Part shown: in pieces, positions 1 to 8,263 of the stretch
Layout: the number at the start of each line of letters is the position of its first letter
Numbering within the stretch: the stretch's first letter is position 1
Assembly (NCBI GenBank): GCA_963712465.1
Contig: CAVQHY010000006.1
Span: 620,001 to 684,000, forward strand
Origin: CAVQHY01 sp963712465
GTDB taxonomy: Bacteria; Actinomycetota; Thermoleophilia; Gaiellales; Gaiellaceae
Direction: 5' to 3'
Length of the DNA stretch: 64,000 bases
Notes under the pieces: model-generated
The model's input: the letters and a program-made list of their open reading frames with translations, nothing else
The model's database searches: none
What the model was told of the DNA's origin: nothing
Made by a program: the position numbers and the translations under genes

Positions 1-148
1 GTAGCGGTCGATCCAGAACCCGTCGACGGCGACGCGGCCGAACAGGCGCCTCCTCCGGATAGTGGTCGTCCGAGCCCATGCTGAACGTCGCGGTGTCTAC
101 CCAGACCATGTGCAAGGTCGATGGTTGGAGAGACCCCGGCACGGCCAT
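1..148 (-). pseudogene. Formylglycine-generating enzyme (SUMF1-like), N-terminal part, frameshifted and cut by the window edge
   Basis: Translating the minus strand from an ATG at 148 gives a short leader, then MVWVDTATFSMGSDD and HYPEEAPVR, which match the start of the FGE-sulfatase domain (MGS, then PEEAP). At 34-37 four bases (CCGC) stand where three are expected. Only after dropping one base does the reading continue as VAVDGFWIDRY, the family's next conserved block. FGE oxidises the sulfatase cysteine to formylglycine, and this gene follows a Cys-type sulfatase (164-1672) on the same strand, as expected for a substrate/maturase pair. The rest lies left of the window. The extra base may be a sequencing error or real decay. 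Confidence 0.7.
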
Positions 149-163
149 CGTGGTCTTCTAGCT

Positions 164-1672
164 CTAGCGGCCTGAGGTCATCGAGGCCTCGAGCTTCTCC
201 ATCACCTGGTCGACGGTGAAGCTCGCGGCTTTCTGGCGCGGCGGGAACTCCTCGAAGGTCTGGAGGAACTCGCCGACGATTGCCTGCGTCGGAACACCCA
301 GGAATGCGTGATCCATCAGCCAGTCCCAGTAGGTGTTCGACGTCAGGTCGGCGCGTTCGTATGGGTCTGTGCGCAGGTTGAACAGCTTGGGCACGCGAAG
401 CTGGACGAACGGCTCGGCCCAGACCTGCAGCGTGCCCTGACAACGCTGCTCGAGGAACACCTGCTTCCAGTTGTCCATACGCACCGCGAGCAGGTCGCCG
501 TCGTCGGAGAAGTAGAAGAACCCCTTTCGCGGCCCCTCGTCCTCCTCGCCGGTCAGGTAGGGCAGGAAGTTGTAGCCGTCGAGATGGACCTTGAACGTCT
601 TGCCTGCTGCCTCGTGGCCCGCGAGCAGCTTCTCCTTCACGTCCGGGTCGCCACCGGCGGCGACCAGCGTGGGCAGCCAGTCGAGGTGGGCGATGATCTC
701 GTTCGAGACGACCCCGGCGGGGATTCGCCCCGGCCAGCGAATCGCCTGCGGCACGCGGAAAGCGCCCTCCCAGTTCGTGTTCTTCTCGCTTCGAAACGGT
801 GTCGTCGCCCCGTCCGGCCACGTGTTCGCGTGCGGGCCGTTGTCGGTCGAGTAGATAACGATCGTGTTCTCGGCGATGCCGAGCTTGTCGAGCAGGTCGA
901 GCAGCGCGCCGACCGTCTTGTCGTGGTCGATCATCACGTCGTGGTACTCGGACTGCCACCTGCCGGCCTGGCCGCGGCTGCGCGGCTTGACGTGCGTGCG
1001 GAGGTGCATGTGTGTCGTGTTGAACCAGACGAAGAACGGCTTGCGGCCCTTGTGCTGGCGCTCGATGAAGTCGGCCGCGGCCTTGAAGACCTCGTCGTCG
1101 ATCGTCTCCATCCGCTTCTTCGTCAGCGGGCCCGTGTCCTCGATCTTCTGCTTGCCACTCCTCGTCACCCGCGAATGGATCACGCCGCGGGGCCCGAACC
1201 GCTCGCGGAAGTGCGGGAAGTCGGCCGCGGGCGGATAGTCGGGCAGCTCAGGCTCCTCCTCGGCGTTCAGGTGGTAGAGGTTGCCGAAGAACTCGTCGAA
1301 CCCGTGCGCCGTCGGTAGGAACTCGTCCTTGTCGCCGAGATGGTTCTTGCCGAACTGCCCCGTCGCATACCCGAGCGGCTTCAGCAGCTCGGCGATCGTC
1401 GGGTCCTCGGCGCGCAGACCGAGGTCGGCCCCCGGGAGGCCAACCTTGCTCAGGCCCGTGCGGTAGACGCTCTGCCCGGTGATGAACGCCGAGCGTCCCG
1501 CGGTGCAGCTCTGCTCGCCGTACGAGTCGGTAAATCGGACTCCCTCGGCCGCGATCCGGTCGATGTTCGGCGTCCGGTAGCCCATGAGCCCGTCGCTGTA
1601 GCAGCTCAGGTTGCTGATGCCGATGTCGTCTCCCCAGATGACGAGGATGTTCGGTTTCTCGGGACCCGCCAC
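164..1672 (-). CDS. Arylsulfatase (Cys-type sulfatase)
   Basis: Hydrolyses sulfate esters. The 502-residue protein has the sulfatase fold: the metal-binding N-terminus (NILVIWGDD, Asp15/Asp16) and the signature C-T-A-G-R with Cys56, the residue converted to formylglycine. A second metal site, DNGPH, is followed by a conserved Lys in the SEKNTNWEG segment. There is no signal peptide, so it is probably cytoplasmic or exported by an unrecognised route. The GTG start at 1672 is favoured by a GGAGGAGG ribosome site at about 7 bases spacing. The neighbouring FGE-like gene downstream supports the Cys-type assignment. The physiological substrate (aryl or sugar sulfate) cannot be read from sequence. 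Confidence 0.88.
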   Translation of the reverse strand: MAGPEKPNILVIWGDDIGISNLSCYSDGLMGYRTPNIDRIAAEGVRFTDSYGEQSCTAGRSAFITGQSVYRTGLSKVGLPGADLGLRAEDPTIAELLKPLGYATGQFGKNHLGDKDEFLPTAHGFDEFFGNLYHLNAEEEPELPDYPPAADFPHFRERFGPRGVIHSRVTRSGKQKIEDTGPLTKKRMETIDDEVFKAAADFIERQHKGRKPFFVWFNTTHMHLRTHVKPRSRGQAGRWQSEYHDVMIDHDKTVGALLDLLDKLGIAENTIVIYSTDNGPHANTWPDGATTPFRSEKNTNWEGAFRVPQAIRWPGRIPAGVVSNEIIAHLDWLPTLVAAGGDPDVKEKLLAGHEAAGKTFKVHLDGYNFLPYLTGEEDEGPRKGFFYFSDDGDLLAVRMDNWKQVFLEQRCQGTLQVWAEPFVQLRVPKLFNLRTDPYERADLTSNTYWDWLMDHAFLGVPTQAIVGEFLQTFEEFPPRQKAASFTVDQVMEKLEASMTSGR

Positions 1673-1991
1673 GAATGTGCCTCCTCCGGCTTGTAGACGC
1701 CGGCAGTATTACCGCCTCCTTCCTGGTCGGCGAGCGATCGCGGCTCGCGGCAACACCCGACAAGGAGGCCGGAAATCGTTCCTTTTGACTAGCTCCCCAG
1801 CCGCCGCATGGTGTGGCTGACCGCACCGCCGATCTCGTGGAAGCATCAGCGTAGGACGCCGGCTGGCGCGACGGCTATCTCGGCCGCCAGGCGCGATCGT
1901 ATGGGCCATGACGACGATCGTGGAACTCGAGCTGCCGGAGGGCACCGGGCGCCGCGACATTCACTTTCCCCACACGTCGAAAGGAACTGCC

Positions 1992-3374
1992 ATGACCCTG
2001 ATGGCAACCGAGACCCACCTGGAGGCGCTGCGACGGCGCTTCGCAGGCGACCTGATCGAGCCCGGCGACGACGGCTGGGACGCCGCGACGCAGGCGTACA
2101 ACCTGACGGTCGTCCAGGAGCCCGCGCTCGTCGCGGTTCCGGCCGACGAGCAGGACGTGGTCACGATCGTCGACTACGCCCGCGAGCACGGACTCCAGGT
2201 GGCGCCGCAGCGAACGGGCCACAACGCGGAGCCGCTCGGCGCGATGGACGACGTGATCCTCGTCAGGACCGATCGCCTGCAGGGCGTCGAGATCGACTCC
2301 GAACGCCGTGTCGCCCGGATCGCAGCCGGCTCGAAGTGGGGCGACGTCGTCCCGCGGGCGTCCGAGCTCGGCCTCGCCGCGCTGCACGGCTCGACCCCCG
2401 ACGTCAGCGTAGTCGGCTACTCGCTCGGCGGCGGTGTGGGCTGGTACGCGCGCAAGCTCGGCCTCTCGACGAACAGCGTGACGGCGATCGAGCTCGTCAC
2501 CGCCGATGGTCGCCTTCGCCGCGTCGACCACGACAACGACCCCGAGCTCTTCTGGGCTCTGCGCGGCGGCGGCGGGAGCTTCGGCATCGTCACCGCGATC
2601 GAGATCCAGCTCTACCCGATCTCGGAGGTCTATGCGGGCGTGCTCTTCTTCCCGTGGGAGCGCTCCGCCGAGGTGTTGCACGCCTGGCGCGAGTGGACTG
2701 CCACGGTTCCTGACGAGGTGACGTCGGTGGGGCGGATCCTCCAGTTTCCGCCGCTGCCCGAGCTGCCGGACGCGCTGCGCGGCCAGAACTTCGTCGTGGT
2801 CGAGGCAGTCGTGATCGGCGACGAGGCCGAGGGCGCCGAGCTGCTGCGGCCACTCAGGGAGCTCGGCCCGGTGATGGACACGTTCGCGATGGTGCCCCCC
2901 GTCGGGATCGCCGAGCTGCACATGGATCCGCCCGAGCCGGTCCCCTACACGGGCGAGGGCATGATGCTGGGTGACCTTCCCGCCGAGGCGATCGACCGGT
3001 TCGTCAAGGCCGCAGGTCCCGAGTCGGGCTCGCCGCTGGTCTCGGCCGAGATCAGACACGTCGGCGGCGCGCTCGCGCGCACCGCAGCGGATCACGGCGC
3101 GCTCGACACGTTCGACGCCTCGTTCCTCACCTTCGGCGTCGGCATGGTGTTCGACGAGGAGAGCTATCGCGCCAATCGCGAGCAGCTCGCGATGCTCCAG
3201 CTCGCGCTGGCACCGTACGACACCGGGCGCCAGTACCTCAACTTCACCGAGCGCGAGACAGACCCGGCTCGCTTCTACACGCCCGACGCCTACGACCGCC
3301 TGCGGGCAGTCAAGGGCGATGTCGACCCGGACGACCTCTTCCGCGCCAACCACCCGATCGCGTCGGCCGACTGA
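1992..3374 (+). CDS. FAD-binding oxidoreductase, berberine-bridge enzyme type
   Basis: A 460-residue flavin oxidase/dehydrogenase. The N-terminal PCMH FAD domain covers about residues 50-220, with QRTGHN whose His is the usual 8-alpha covalent FAD anchor. The segment GYSLGGGVGW lacks the Cys that makes the second (6-S-cysteinyl) bond in bicovalent members. The C-terminus carries the BBE motif QYLNF followed by YDRLRAVKGDVDPDDLFRAN. The ATG at 1992 is chosen over an earlier one at 1908 because GAAAGGA sits just upstream. A strong hairpin follows the stop. Substrate unknown; relatives oxidise sugars, alcohols or alkaloids. Confidence 0.88.
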   Translation: MTLMATETHLEALRRRFAGDLIEPGDDGWDAATQAYNLTVVQEPALVAVPADEQDVVTIVDYAREHGLQVAPQRTGHNAEPLGAMDDVILVRTDRLQGVEIDSERRVARIAAGSKWGDVVPRASELGLAALHGSTPDVSVVGYSLGGGVGWYARKLGLSTNSVTAIELVTADGRLRRVDHDNDPELFWALRGGGGSFGIVTAIEIQLYPISEVYAGVLFFPWERSAEVLHAWREWTATVPDEVTSVGRILQFPPLPELPDALRGQNFVVVEAVVIGDEAEGAELLRPLRELGPVMDTFAMVPPVGIAELHMDPPEPVPYTGEGMMLGDLPAEAIDRFVKAAGPESGSPLVSAEIRHVGGALARTAADHGALDTFDASFLTFGVGMVFDEESYRANREQLAMLQLALAPYDTGRQYLNFTERETDPARFYTPDAYDRLRAVKGDVDPDDLFRANHPIASAD

Positions 3375-3391
3375 GATCGACTGCGGGACAC

Positions 3392-3423
3392 TGAAGGGGG
3401 CCTTGTTGCCGAGGCCCCCTTCA
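3392..3423 (+). terminator. Hairpin terminator after the BBE-type oxidoreductase
   Basis: Perfect 11-bp inverted repeat TGAAGGGGGCC / GGCCCCCTTCA with a 10-base loop, 17 bases after the stop. There is no clear T-run, which is common in high-G+C genomes. Confidence 0.75.
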
Positions 3424-3533
3424 CATGGACCGTGCCGCGGCGATCGCTGAGGTTTCCCCACACAACGGCCGGCGCTATCGTCCTGCCGGCAGGGCTCAGG
3501 ATCGATCATCGACTTCGGGAAAGGAGCGGCTCG

Positions 3534-4043
3534 ATGGAGGCGACGACAGCCCGTGTGTTCGGGCCAGACGACGGAAGGGCCGGACGACTCGGCTCGATCG
3601 GCGTTCGGTTCATGATCGACGGGGACGAGACGCGCGGAGGGTTCTCGCTCGTCGAGCATCCGATGCCGCCGCGCGCGCTGGCGGCGCCGCTTCACCGCCA
3701 CAGCCGCGAGGACGAGTACAGCTTCGTCCTCGAAGGGCGTGTCGGAGCGCTGCTCGGCGACGACGTGCTCTACGGAGAGCCCGGTGACCTGATCTTCAAG
3801 CCGCGGGGGCAATGGCACACCTTCTGGAACGCCGGCGACGATCCGGCCCGCATTCTCGAGCTCATCTCCCCGGCGGGCTTCGAGCACTACTTCGAGGAGG
3901 TCGTCGCGCTCCTGCAGGCAGGCCCGCCGCAACCGGAGGCGCTCGCAGAGGTTGCCGGACGGTACGGCCTCGAGGTCGATCTCGCGAGCATTCCTCGCCT
4001 GACCGAGGGTTACGGCCTGCAATTCGGCTCGCCAGCTCAGTAG
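3534..4043 (+). CDS. Cupin-domain protein
   Basis: A 169-residue single-domain cupin. The metal-binding motif is visible as HRHSREDEYSFVLEGRVG (two His and a Glu, first cupin box) followed by GDLIFKPRGQWHTFWN (second box with His). The C-terminal 60 residues are helical-looking (YFEEVVALLQAG). The start at 3534 follows GGAAAGGAG. It sits just upstream of a cyclase-family gene and may share its transcript. Family members range from dioxygenases to isomerases, so a specific activity cannot be assigned. A second, similar cupin lies at 25807-26391. Confidence 0.85.
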   Translation: MEATTARVFGPDDGRAGRLGSIGVRFMIDGDETRGGFSLVEHPMPPRALAAPLHRHSREDEYSFVLEGRVGALLGDDVLYGEPGDLIFKPRGQWHTFWNAGDDPARILELISPAGFEHYFEEVVALLQAGPPQPEALAEVAGRYGLEVDLASIPRLTEGYGLQFGSPAQ

Positions 4044-4051
4044 CCGGCGCC

Positions 4052-4793
4052 GTGTGCGACCTCGCCGAGAGCACGTCCGGAACAGGCTGGCGCGGCTGGA
4101 ACACGAGCGACGCGGTGCGGGCGACGACGCCTGCCGGCGACTGGGTCGACCTCACCTGGCCGCTGTCCACGACCGTGCCGCGCATCTCCTCGTTTCCGGC
4201 GCCCCGGATCACGCGCGTCGCCAGCATCCCGGCCAACCCGCTCAACGTCACGAGGCTGTCGATGATCGTGCACGTGGGCACCCACGTCGATTCGCCACGT
4301 CACTTCTTCCAGGACGGACCGGCGCTCGAGGACGTGCCGCTCGCCCGACTGATGGGGCCGGGCGTCGTGTGGCGGATGGATCAGCCGCTGTACGGGACGA
4401 TCGAGCCGGCGGATCTCGAGCGGATGCGTCCGGAGCTCGAGCCGGGCGACATCCTGGTGCTCGACACGGGCGTGGCCGCGTTCGTCGGGACGCCCGACTA
4501 CGAGCGGCACGCGTCGCTGTCGGTGGCGGCCGCCCGGTGGCTGGTGGAGAGGAAGATCAAGCTGCTGGGCCCTCGATACGCCGACGCCTGACCTGTGCGT
4601 CGAGAGGCGTCCGGAAGGCTTCGACTGGCCGGTGCACCACACGTTGCTCCGTGACGGTGTGTTGATCGCCGAGCAGGTCGCAAACGCGCGGGCTCTTGCC
4701 GGGCGGCGAGCGGAGTTTCTCTTCCTTCCGCTCAACATCGTCGGCGGCGACGGCGCGCCCGCCCGCGTGCTCGGACGTCCGGTTCGCGACTGA
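4052..4793 (+). pseudogene. Cyclase-family (kynurenine-formamidase-like) protein, frameshifted
   Basis: The first frame encodes VDLTWPLSTTVPR and the metal-binding signature HVGTHVDSPRHF of the cyclase/formamidase family, ending prematurely at 4591 (LLGPRYADA). One base later the second frame continues exactly where the family should: LDTPTPDL, then RPEGFDWPVHHTLLRDG, then FLFLPLNIVGGDGAPARVLG, stopping at 4791-4793. The shift is one extra C in the CCC run at 4570-4572; removing it gives LLGLDTPTPDL. The GTG start at 4052 is tentative. Either the base is a sequencing error and the gene is a normal metal-dependent hydrolase, or the gene is freshly broken. Confidence 0.85.
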
Positions 4794-4811
4794 ACCGACC
4801 AGACCGGTCGG

Positions 4812-5360
4812 CTAGCCGGACTGGGTCAGCTCGTCGCAGGAGCTCGCCTGCTGGAACGCGTCCTCGAGCTCACCCTTCGCGTCGAGGTTCTCGAGCTCTG
4901 TGAACGTGCTCGAGACCTGACTCCCCATCGTCGTCAGCGTCTTGGTGACGGCCGAGAGAGCACTCGTGACTCCGCTGACGCCCGAGACGTCGTCGACCTC
5001 GCCTTCGATCTGCTTCACGTCGGTCTCGAGCTCGCCCGCGAGCTGGTCGAGCGAGTCCTTGGCCTGCTGGCCGGCCTCGGTGTCGGGCTTGCCGAGCCCC
5101 TTCAGGTCGTCGGCGAGCGTGCTGGTCGCGCCCGTCACCTCGTCCGCGGCCGTTTTCAGGCTGTCCTTCGAGAGATCCCCCTGCTTGAGCGTGTCGCCGA
5201 CCGAAGAGACCGAGCTCGTCCAGGTGGTGAGCGCGGAGCAGAGGCCGTCGGCCCACTGCGTGGTCGCGGACTCCTCGCTCGAGCCGCCGCAGCCGGCGAC
5301 CAGCAACGCTCCGGCGGCGAGCAGGCACGCAGGGTAAACGGCACGACGACCCACGCGCAC
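4812..5360 (-). CDS. Putative secreted lipoprotein
   Basis: A 182-residue protein with a Sec signal peptide and lipobox LLVAGC (Cys24), so it is probably anchored outside the membrane. The mature part is rich in Ser/Thr/Asp and in short amphipathic helices (DTLKQGDLSKDSLKTAADEV, QQAKDSLDQLAGELETDVKQ), suggesting an alpha-helical bundle or coiled coil. No catalytic motif is recognisable. It ends just after the converging cyclase gene and lies downstream of the HtrA-type protease, with which it could share a transcript. Function unknown. Confidence 0.75.
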   Translation of the reverse strand: MRVGRRAVYPACLLAAGALLVAGCGGSSEESATTQWADGLCSALTTWTSSVSSVGDTLKQGDLSKDSLKTAADEVTGATSTLADDLKGLGKPDTEAGQQAKDSLDQLAGELETDVKQIEGEVDDVSGVSGVTSALSAVTKTLTTMGSQVSSTFTELENLDAKGELEDAFQQASSCDELTQSG

Positions 5361-5400
5361 GAGCCTACCAGCAGCCCGAGCGGAAGGACGTCCTCGACGC

Positions 5401-6497
5401 CTATGACGGACGGGTACCGAGGGTCACATCGACGGTCTCGTTCGAGCCGTCCCGCGAGATCGTCAGCGTCACGTGCTCTCCCGGCTTCCTGGCTGCGACG
5501 GCGGAGCTGAGATCGGCGGCCGACGCGATCGGCAGGTCGCCCAGGGCAGTCACGACGTCGCCGGCGCGGAGTCCCGCGGCGGAGGCGGGGCTCCCGCTCT
5601 GAACCGCGGCGATCCGGGCGCCTCCGCTGGCGTTCGTCAGCGAGACGCCGAGATAGGCGCGCTCGATCGTCTTCCCGGCGGCGAGCTGCGACGCAACCTG
5701 CCGCACGGTGTCGACGGGGATGGCGAAGCCGACGCCGTCGTTGCCGCCCGACTCGCTTGCGATCTGCACGTTGACGCCGATCACGTTGCCCGACGCGTCG
5801 AGCAGCGGACCGCCCGAGTTGCCGGGGTTGATCGCGGCGTCGGTCTGGATCCCGCCGGTGATCGAGTACCCGTTCGGCGCGTCGATCGTGCGGCCGAGCG
5901 CGCTGACGATCCCGGTGGTGACCGTGCCCTCGAGGCCGAACGGGCTTCCGATCGCGATCACGCCGTCGCCGACCTCGAGGCCGGCCGAGCTTCCGAGCGA
6001 GAGCGGCTCGAGCCTGTCGGCGGACACGTCGACCGCGATCACCGCCAGGTCGCTCGAGGGGTCTGCGCCGACGAGCGTGGCCGGCACCTGCTTGCCGTCG
6101 GAGAAGGTGACGGTGATCTTCTCGGCCCCTTCGACGACGTGGTCGTTGGTGACGATGTGCCCTTCCGTGTCGAGGACGAACCCCGAGCCGAGGCCCTGCG
6201 TCTCCTGGCCGCCGAACGGCGAGAGTCCGCCGGCCCCGGACCCACCGCTCCCGGATACCGAGATCTCGACGACGCCCGCCCCTACCCGCTTGTAGATCTC
6301 GCCGACCGACGTGTCGTCGTCGACGACACGGGCGTCACCGGGGTCGCCGAGGGTATCGCCCTGCCTGTTGGGGAGTCGTCCGAGCTGTCGGCGCTCAGCG
6401 CGAAGATTCCGGCTCCCGCACCGGCCGACACGACGATCACCGCCGCGAGCGCGGCGTGGCGTCGCGGGTTCCAGCGTTGTCGGGTGTTCGTGTCCAT
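5401..6497 (-). pseudogene. Membrane-anchored HtrA/DegP-type serine protease with PDZ domain, frameshifted after the anchor
   Basis: An ATG at 6497, preceded by AGGAGG, opens a frame with a basic start and one membrane anchor (about residues 15-34), but it stops at 6282. The protease continues in another frame: VDDDTSVGEIYKRVG, then VTNDHVVEG (His, 6139-6141), DPSSDLAVI (Asp, about 6050), NPGNSGGPL (Ser, about 5816), and a C-terminal PDZ domain (YLGVSLTN, AGLRAGDVVTALG). The frames must meet at roughly 6310-6335, where one base is missing or two are extra. All three catalytic residues lie in one intact frame, so the enzyme would be functional if the shift is an error. Expected role: extracytoplasmic protein quality control. 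Confidence 0.82.
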
Positions 6498-6607
6498 CCT
6501 GGGCGACCTCCTCGAATCGTCTGCTCGCTCAGATCCGAGCAGACGTGGTTCAGAGCCGGGTAAGAGAGTGCTTCGGCGACGCGCATCCGGATACGTAAGG
6601 TGTCGGC

Positions 6608-8263
6608 GTGGCGGGCCGTTCGGTCATTCTCGCGGTGGACGACGAGCCGGGCGTCGTGCGCGCGGTCGAGCGCGACCTGCGCCGGCGCTATGCGGACCGC
6701 TACCGCGTCGTCCGGGCGGAGTCGGGCGAGGAGGCGCTCGCGACGCTCGAGAAGGCGACGCTCCGGGGCGATCGGGTGGCGCTGATCGTGGCCGACCAGC
6801 GGATGCCGCGGCTCTCGGGAACGGAGACGCTCGAGCGGGCGATGGCGGTGGCGCCGCAGGCGAAGCGCGTGCTGCTGACCGCGTACGCCGACACGCAGGC
6901 CGCGATCGACGCGATCAACAAGGTGCGGCTCGATCACTACCTGCTGAAGCCGTGGGATCCGCCGGAGGAGAGCCTGTACCCGGTTCTCGACGATCTGCTC
7001 GGCGACTGGGAGGCATCGGCGCCGCCGACCGAGGAGGCGATCCGCGTGGTCGGTCATCGGTTCTCGCGCGAGTCGCACGACGTGCGCGACTTCCTCGCGC
7101 GCAACGGCGTTCCGTATCGCTGGCTCGACGTCGAGCGCGACGCCGAGGGGGGTCGCCTGATCGCGGCGGCTGGGGCCGACACCCGGCTGCCGCTCGTGCT
7201 CTTGCCCGAGGGCGAGCCGCTCCAGGCGCCGACGACGGCAGAGCTCGCGACGGCGGCCGGAATCGCCCGCCGGGCGGAGCTGCCCTTCTACGACCTGGTG
7301 ATCGTCGGGGGCGGCCCGGCGGGGCTCGCGGCAGCGGTGTACGGCGCATCCGAGGGCATGACGACGGCGCTGGTGGAGCGGGAGGCGCCCGGCGGCCAGG
7401 CAGGGCAGAGCTCGCGGATCGAGAACTACCTCGGCTTCCCGGTCGGCCTGTCGGGCGCCGACCTCGCGCGGCGGGCGACCACGCAGGCGCAGCGCTTCGG
7501 CGCCGAGCTGCTCACTGCACAGTCCGTTGCAGGGATCGAGGCGCGCGGCTCGTCGCGCGTCGTCAGGCTCGCCGACGGGATCGAGCTGGGTGCCCACGCG
7601 ATCGTGCTCGCGACAGGAGTTCAATACCGCCGTCTCGATGCGCCGGGGGTCGAGGAGCTGACCGGCCGTGGGATCTACTACGGCGCGTCTCGCAGCGAAG
7701 CGGTCTCGTGCTCCGGCGAGCAAGTGATCGTCGTCGGCGGGGCCAACTCCGCCGGCCAGGCGGCCCTCTTCTTCGCGGAGCGGGCCGCCGACGTGACGGT
7801 CCTCTGTCGCGGCGACGACCTCGGCAAGAGCATGTCGAGCTATCTGGTCGAGCGGGTGGAGGCGGCGTCGAACATCGAGGTGCGGCTCAACTCGTCGGTC
7901 GCCGGGGCGCAGGGAGCGGAGGGTCTCGAGACGGTGACGGTGCGCTCCTCGACCGACGGAACGGAGGAGACGCTCCCGGCCGCGGCGATGTTCGTCTTCA
8001 TCGGCGCGCAGCCGCAGACAGACTGGCTCGGAGAGGCAGTCGCGCGAGACGAACGCGGCTTCGTCTTCACCGGACCGGACGTAGGGGCGGTCGAGCGTCC
8101 ACGCTGGCCCCTCGAGCGGGACCCGCTCCTGCTCGAGACCAGCCTGCCCGGCGTGTTTGCCGCCGGCGACGTCCGCCACCAGTCGATGAAGCGGGTCGCC
8201 TCCGCGGTCGGCGAGGGAGCGATGGCGGTCGCGCTCGTGCACCAGTACGTGGGGACGCTGTGA
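6608..8263 (+). CDS. Response-regulator / thioredoxin-reductase-like flavoprotein fusion
   Basis: A 551-residue three-part protein. Residues about 5-130 are a receiver domain (VDDEP, phospho-acceptor Asp in VADQRMP, LKPWD). Residues about 145-220 resemble a thioredoxin/glutaredoxin-like linker. Residues about 230-551 are a class II pyridine nucleotide-disulfide oxidoreductase: FAD motif GGGPAGLAAAVYG, NAD(P)H motif VVGGANSAGQAA, and the C-terminal FAD motif GVFAAGDVRHQSMKRVASAVGEGA. The redox CxxC expected between them is absent: the segment reads GRGIYYGASRSEAVSC. A phospho-controlled flavoprotein is therefore likely, without classical disulfide exchange. The stop overlaps the next gene's GTG (GTGA), coupling it to a histidine kinase. 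Confidence 0.88.
   Translation: MAGRSVILAVDDEPGVVRAVERDLRRRYADRYRVVRAESGEEALATLEKATLRGDRVALIVADQRMPRLSGTETLERAMAVAPQAKRVLLTAYADTQAAIDAINKVRLDHYLLKPWDPPEESLYPVLDDLLGDWEASAPPTEEAIRVVGHRFSRESHDVRDFLARNGVPYRWLDVERDAEGGRLIAAAGADTRLPLVLLPEGEPLQAPTTAELATAAGIARRAELPFYDLVIVGGGPAGLAAAVYGASEGMTTALVEREAPGGQAGQSSRIENYLGFPVGLSGADLARRATTQAQRFGAELLTAQSVAGIEARGSSRVVRLADGIELGAHAIVLATGVQYRRLDAPGVEELTGRGIYYGASRSEAVSCSGEQVIVVGGANSAGQAALFFAERAADVTVLCRGDDLGKSMSSYLVERVEAASNIEVRLNSSVAGAQGAEGLETVTVRSSTDGTEETLPAAAMFVFIGAQPQTDWLGEAVARDERGFVFTGPDVGAVERPRWPLERDPLLLETSLPGVFAAGDVRHQSMKRVASAVGEGAMAVALVHQYVGTL

Noticed and set aside
1875..4022. A 715-codon minus-strand frame opposite the BBE oxidase and cupin
   Set aside because: Arg/Glu/Asp-rich antisense translation without motifs, while the plus-strand genes have clear domains.
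5473..8259. Long plus-strand frame reading into the cNMP-domain kinase
   Set aside because: The section before the GTG at 8260 is antisense to the protease or out of frame with the flavoprotein; only the 8260-9639 part matches a family.
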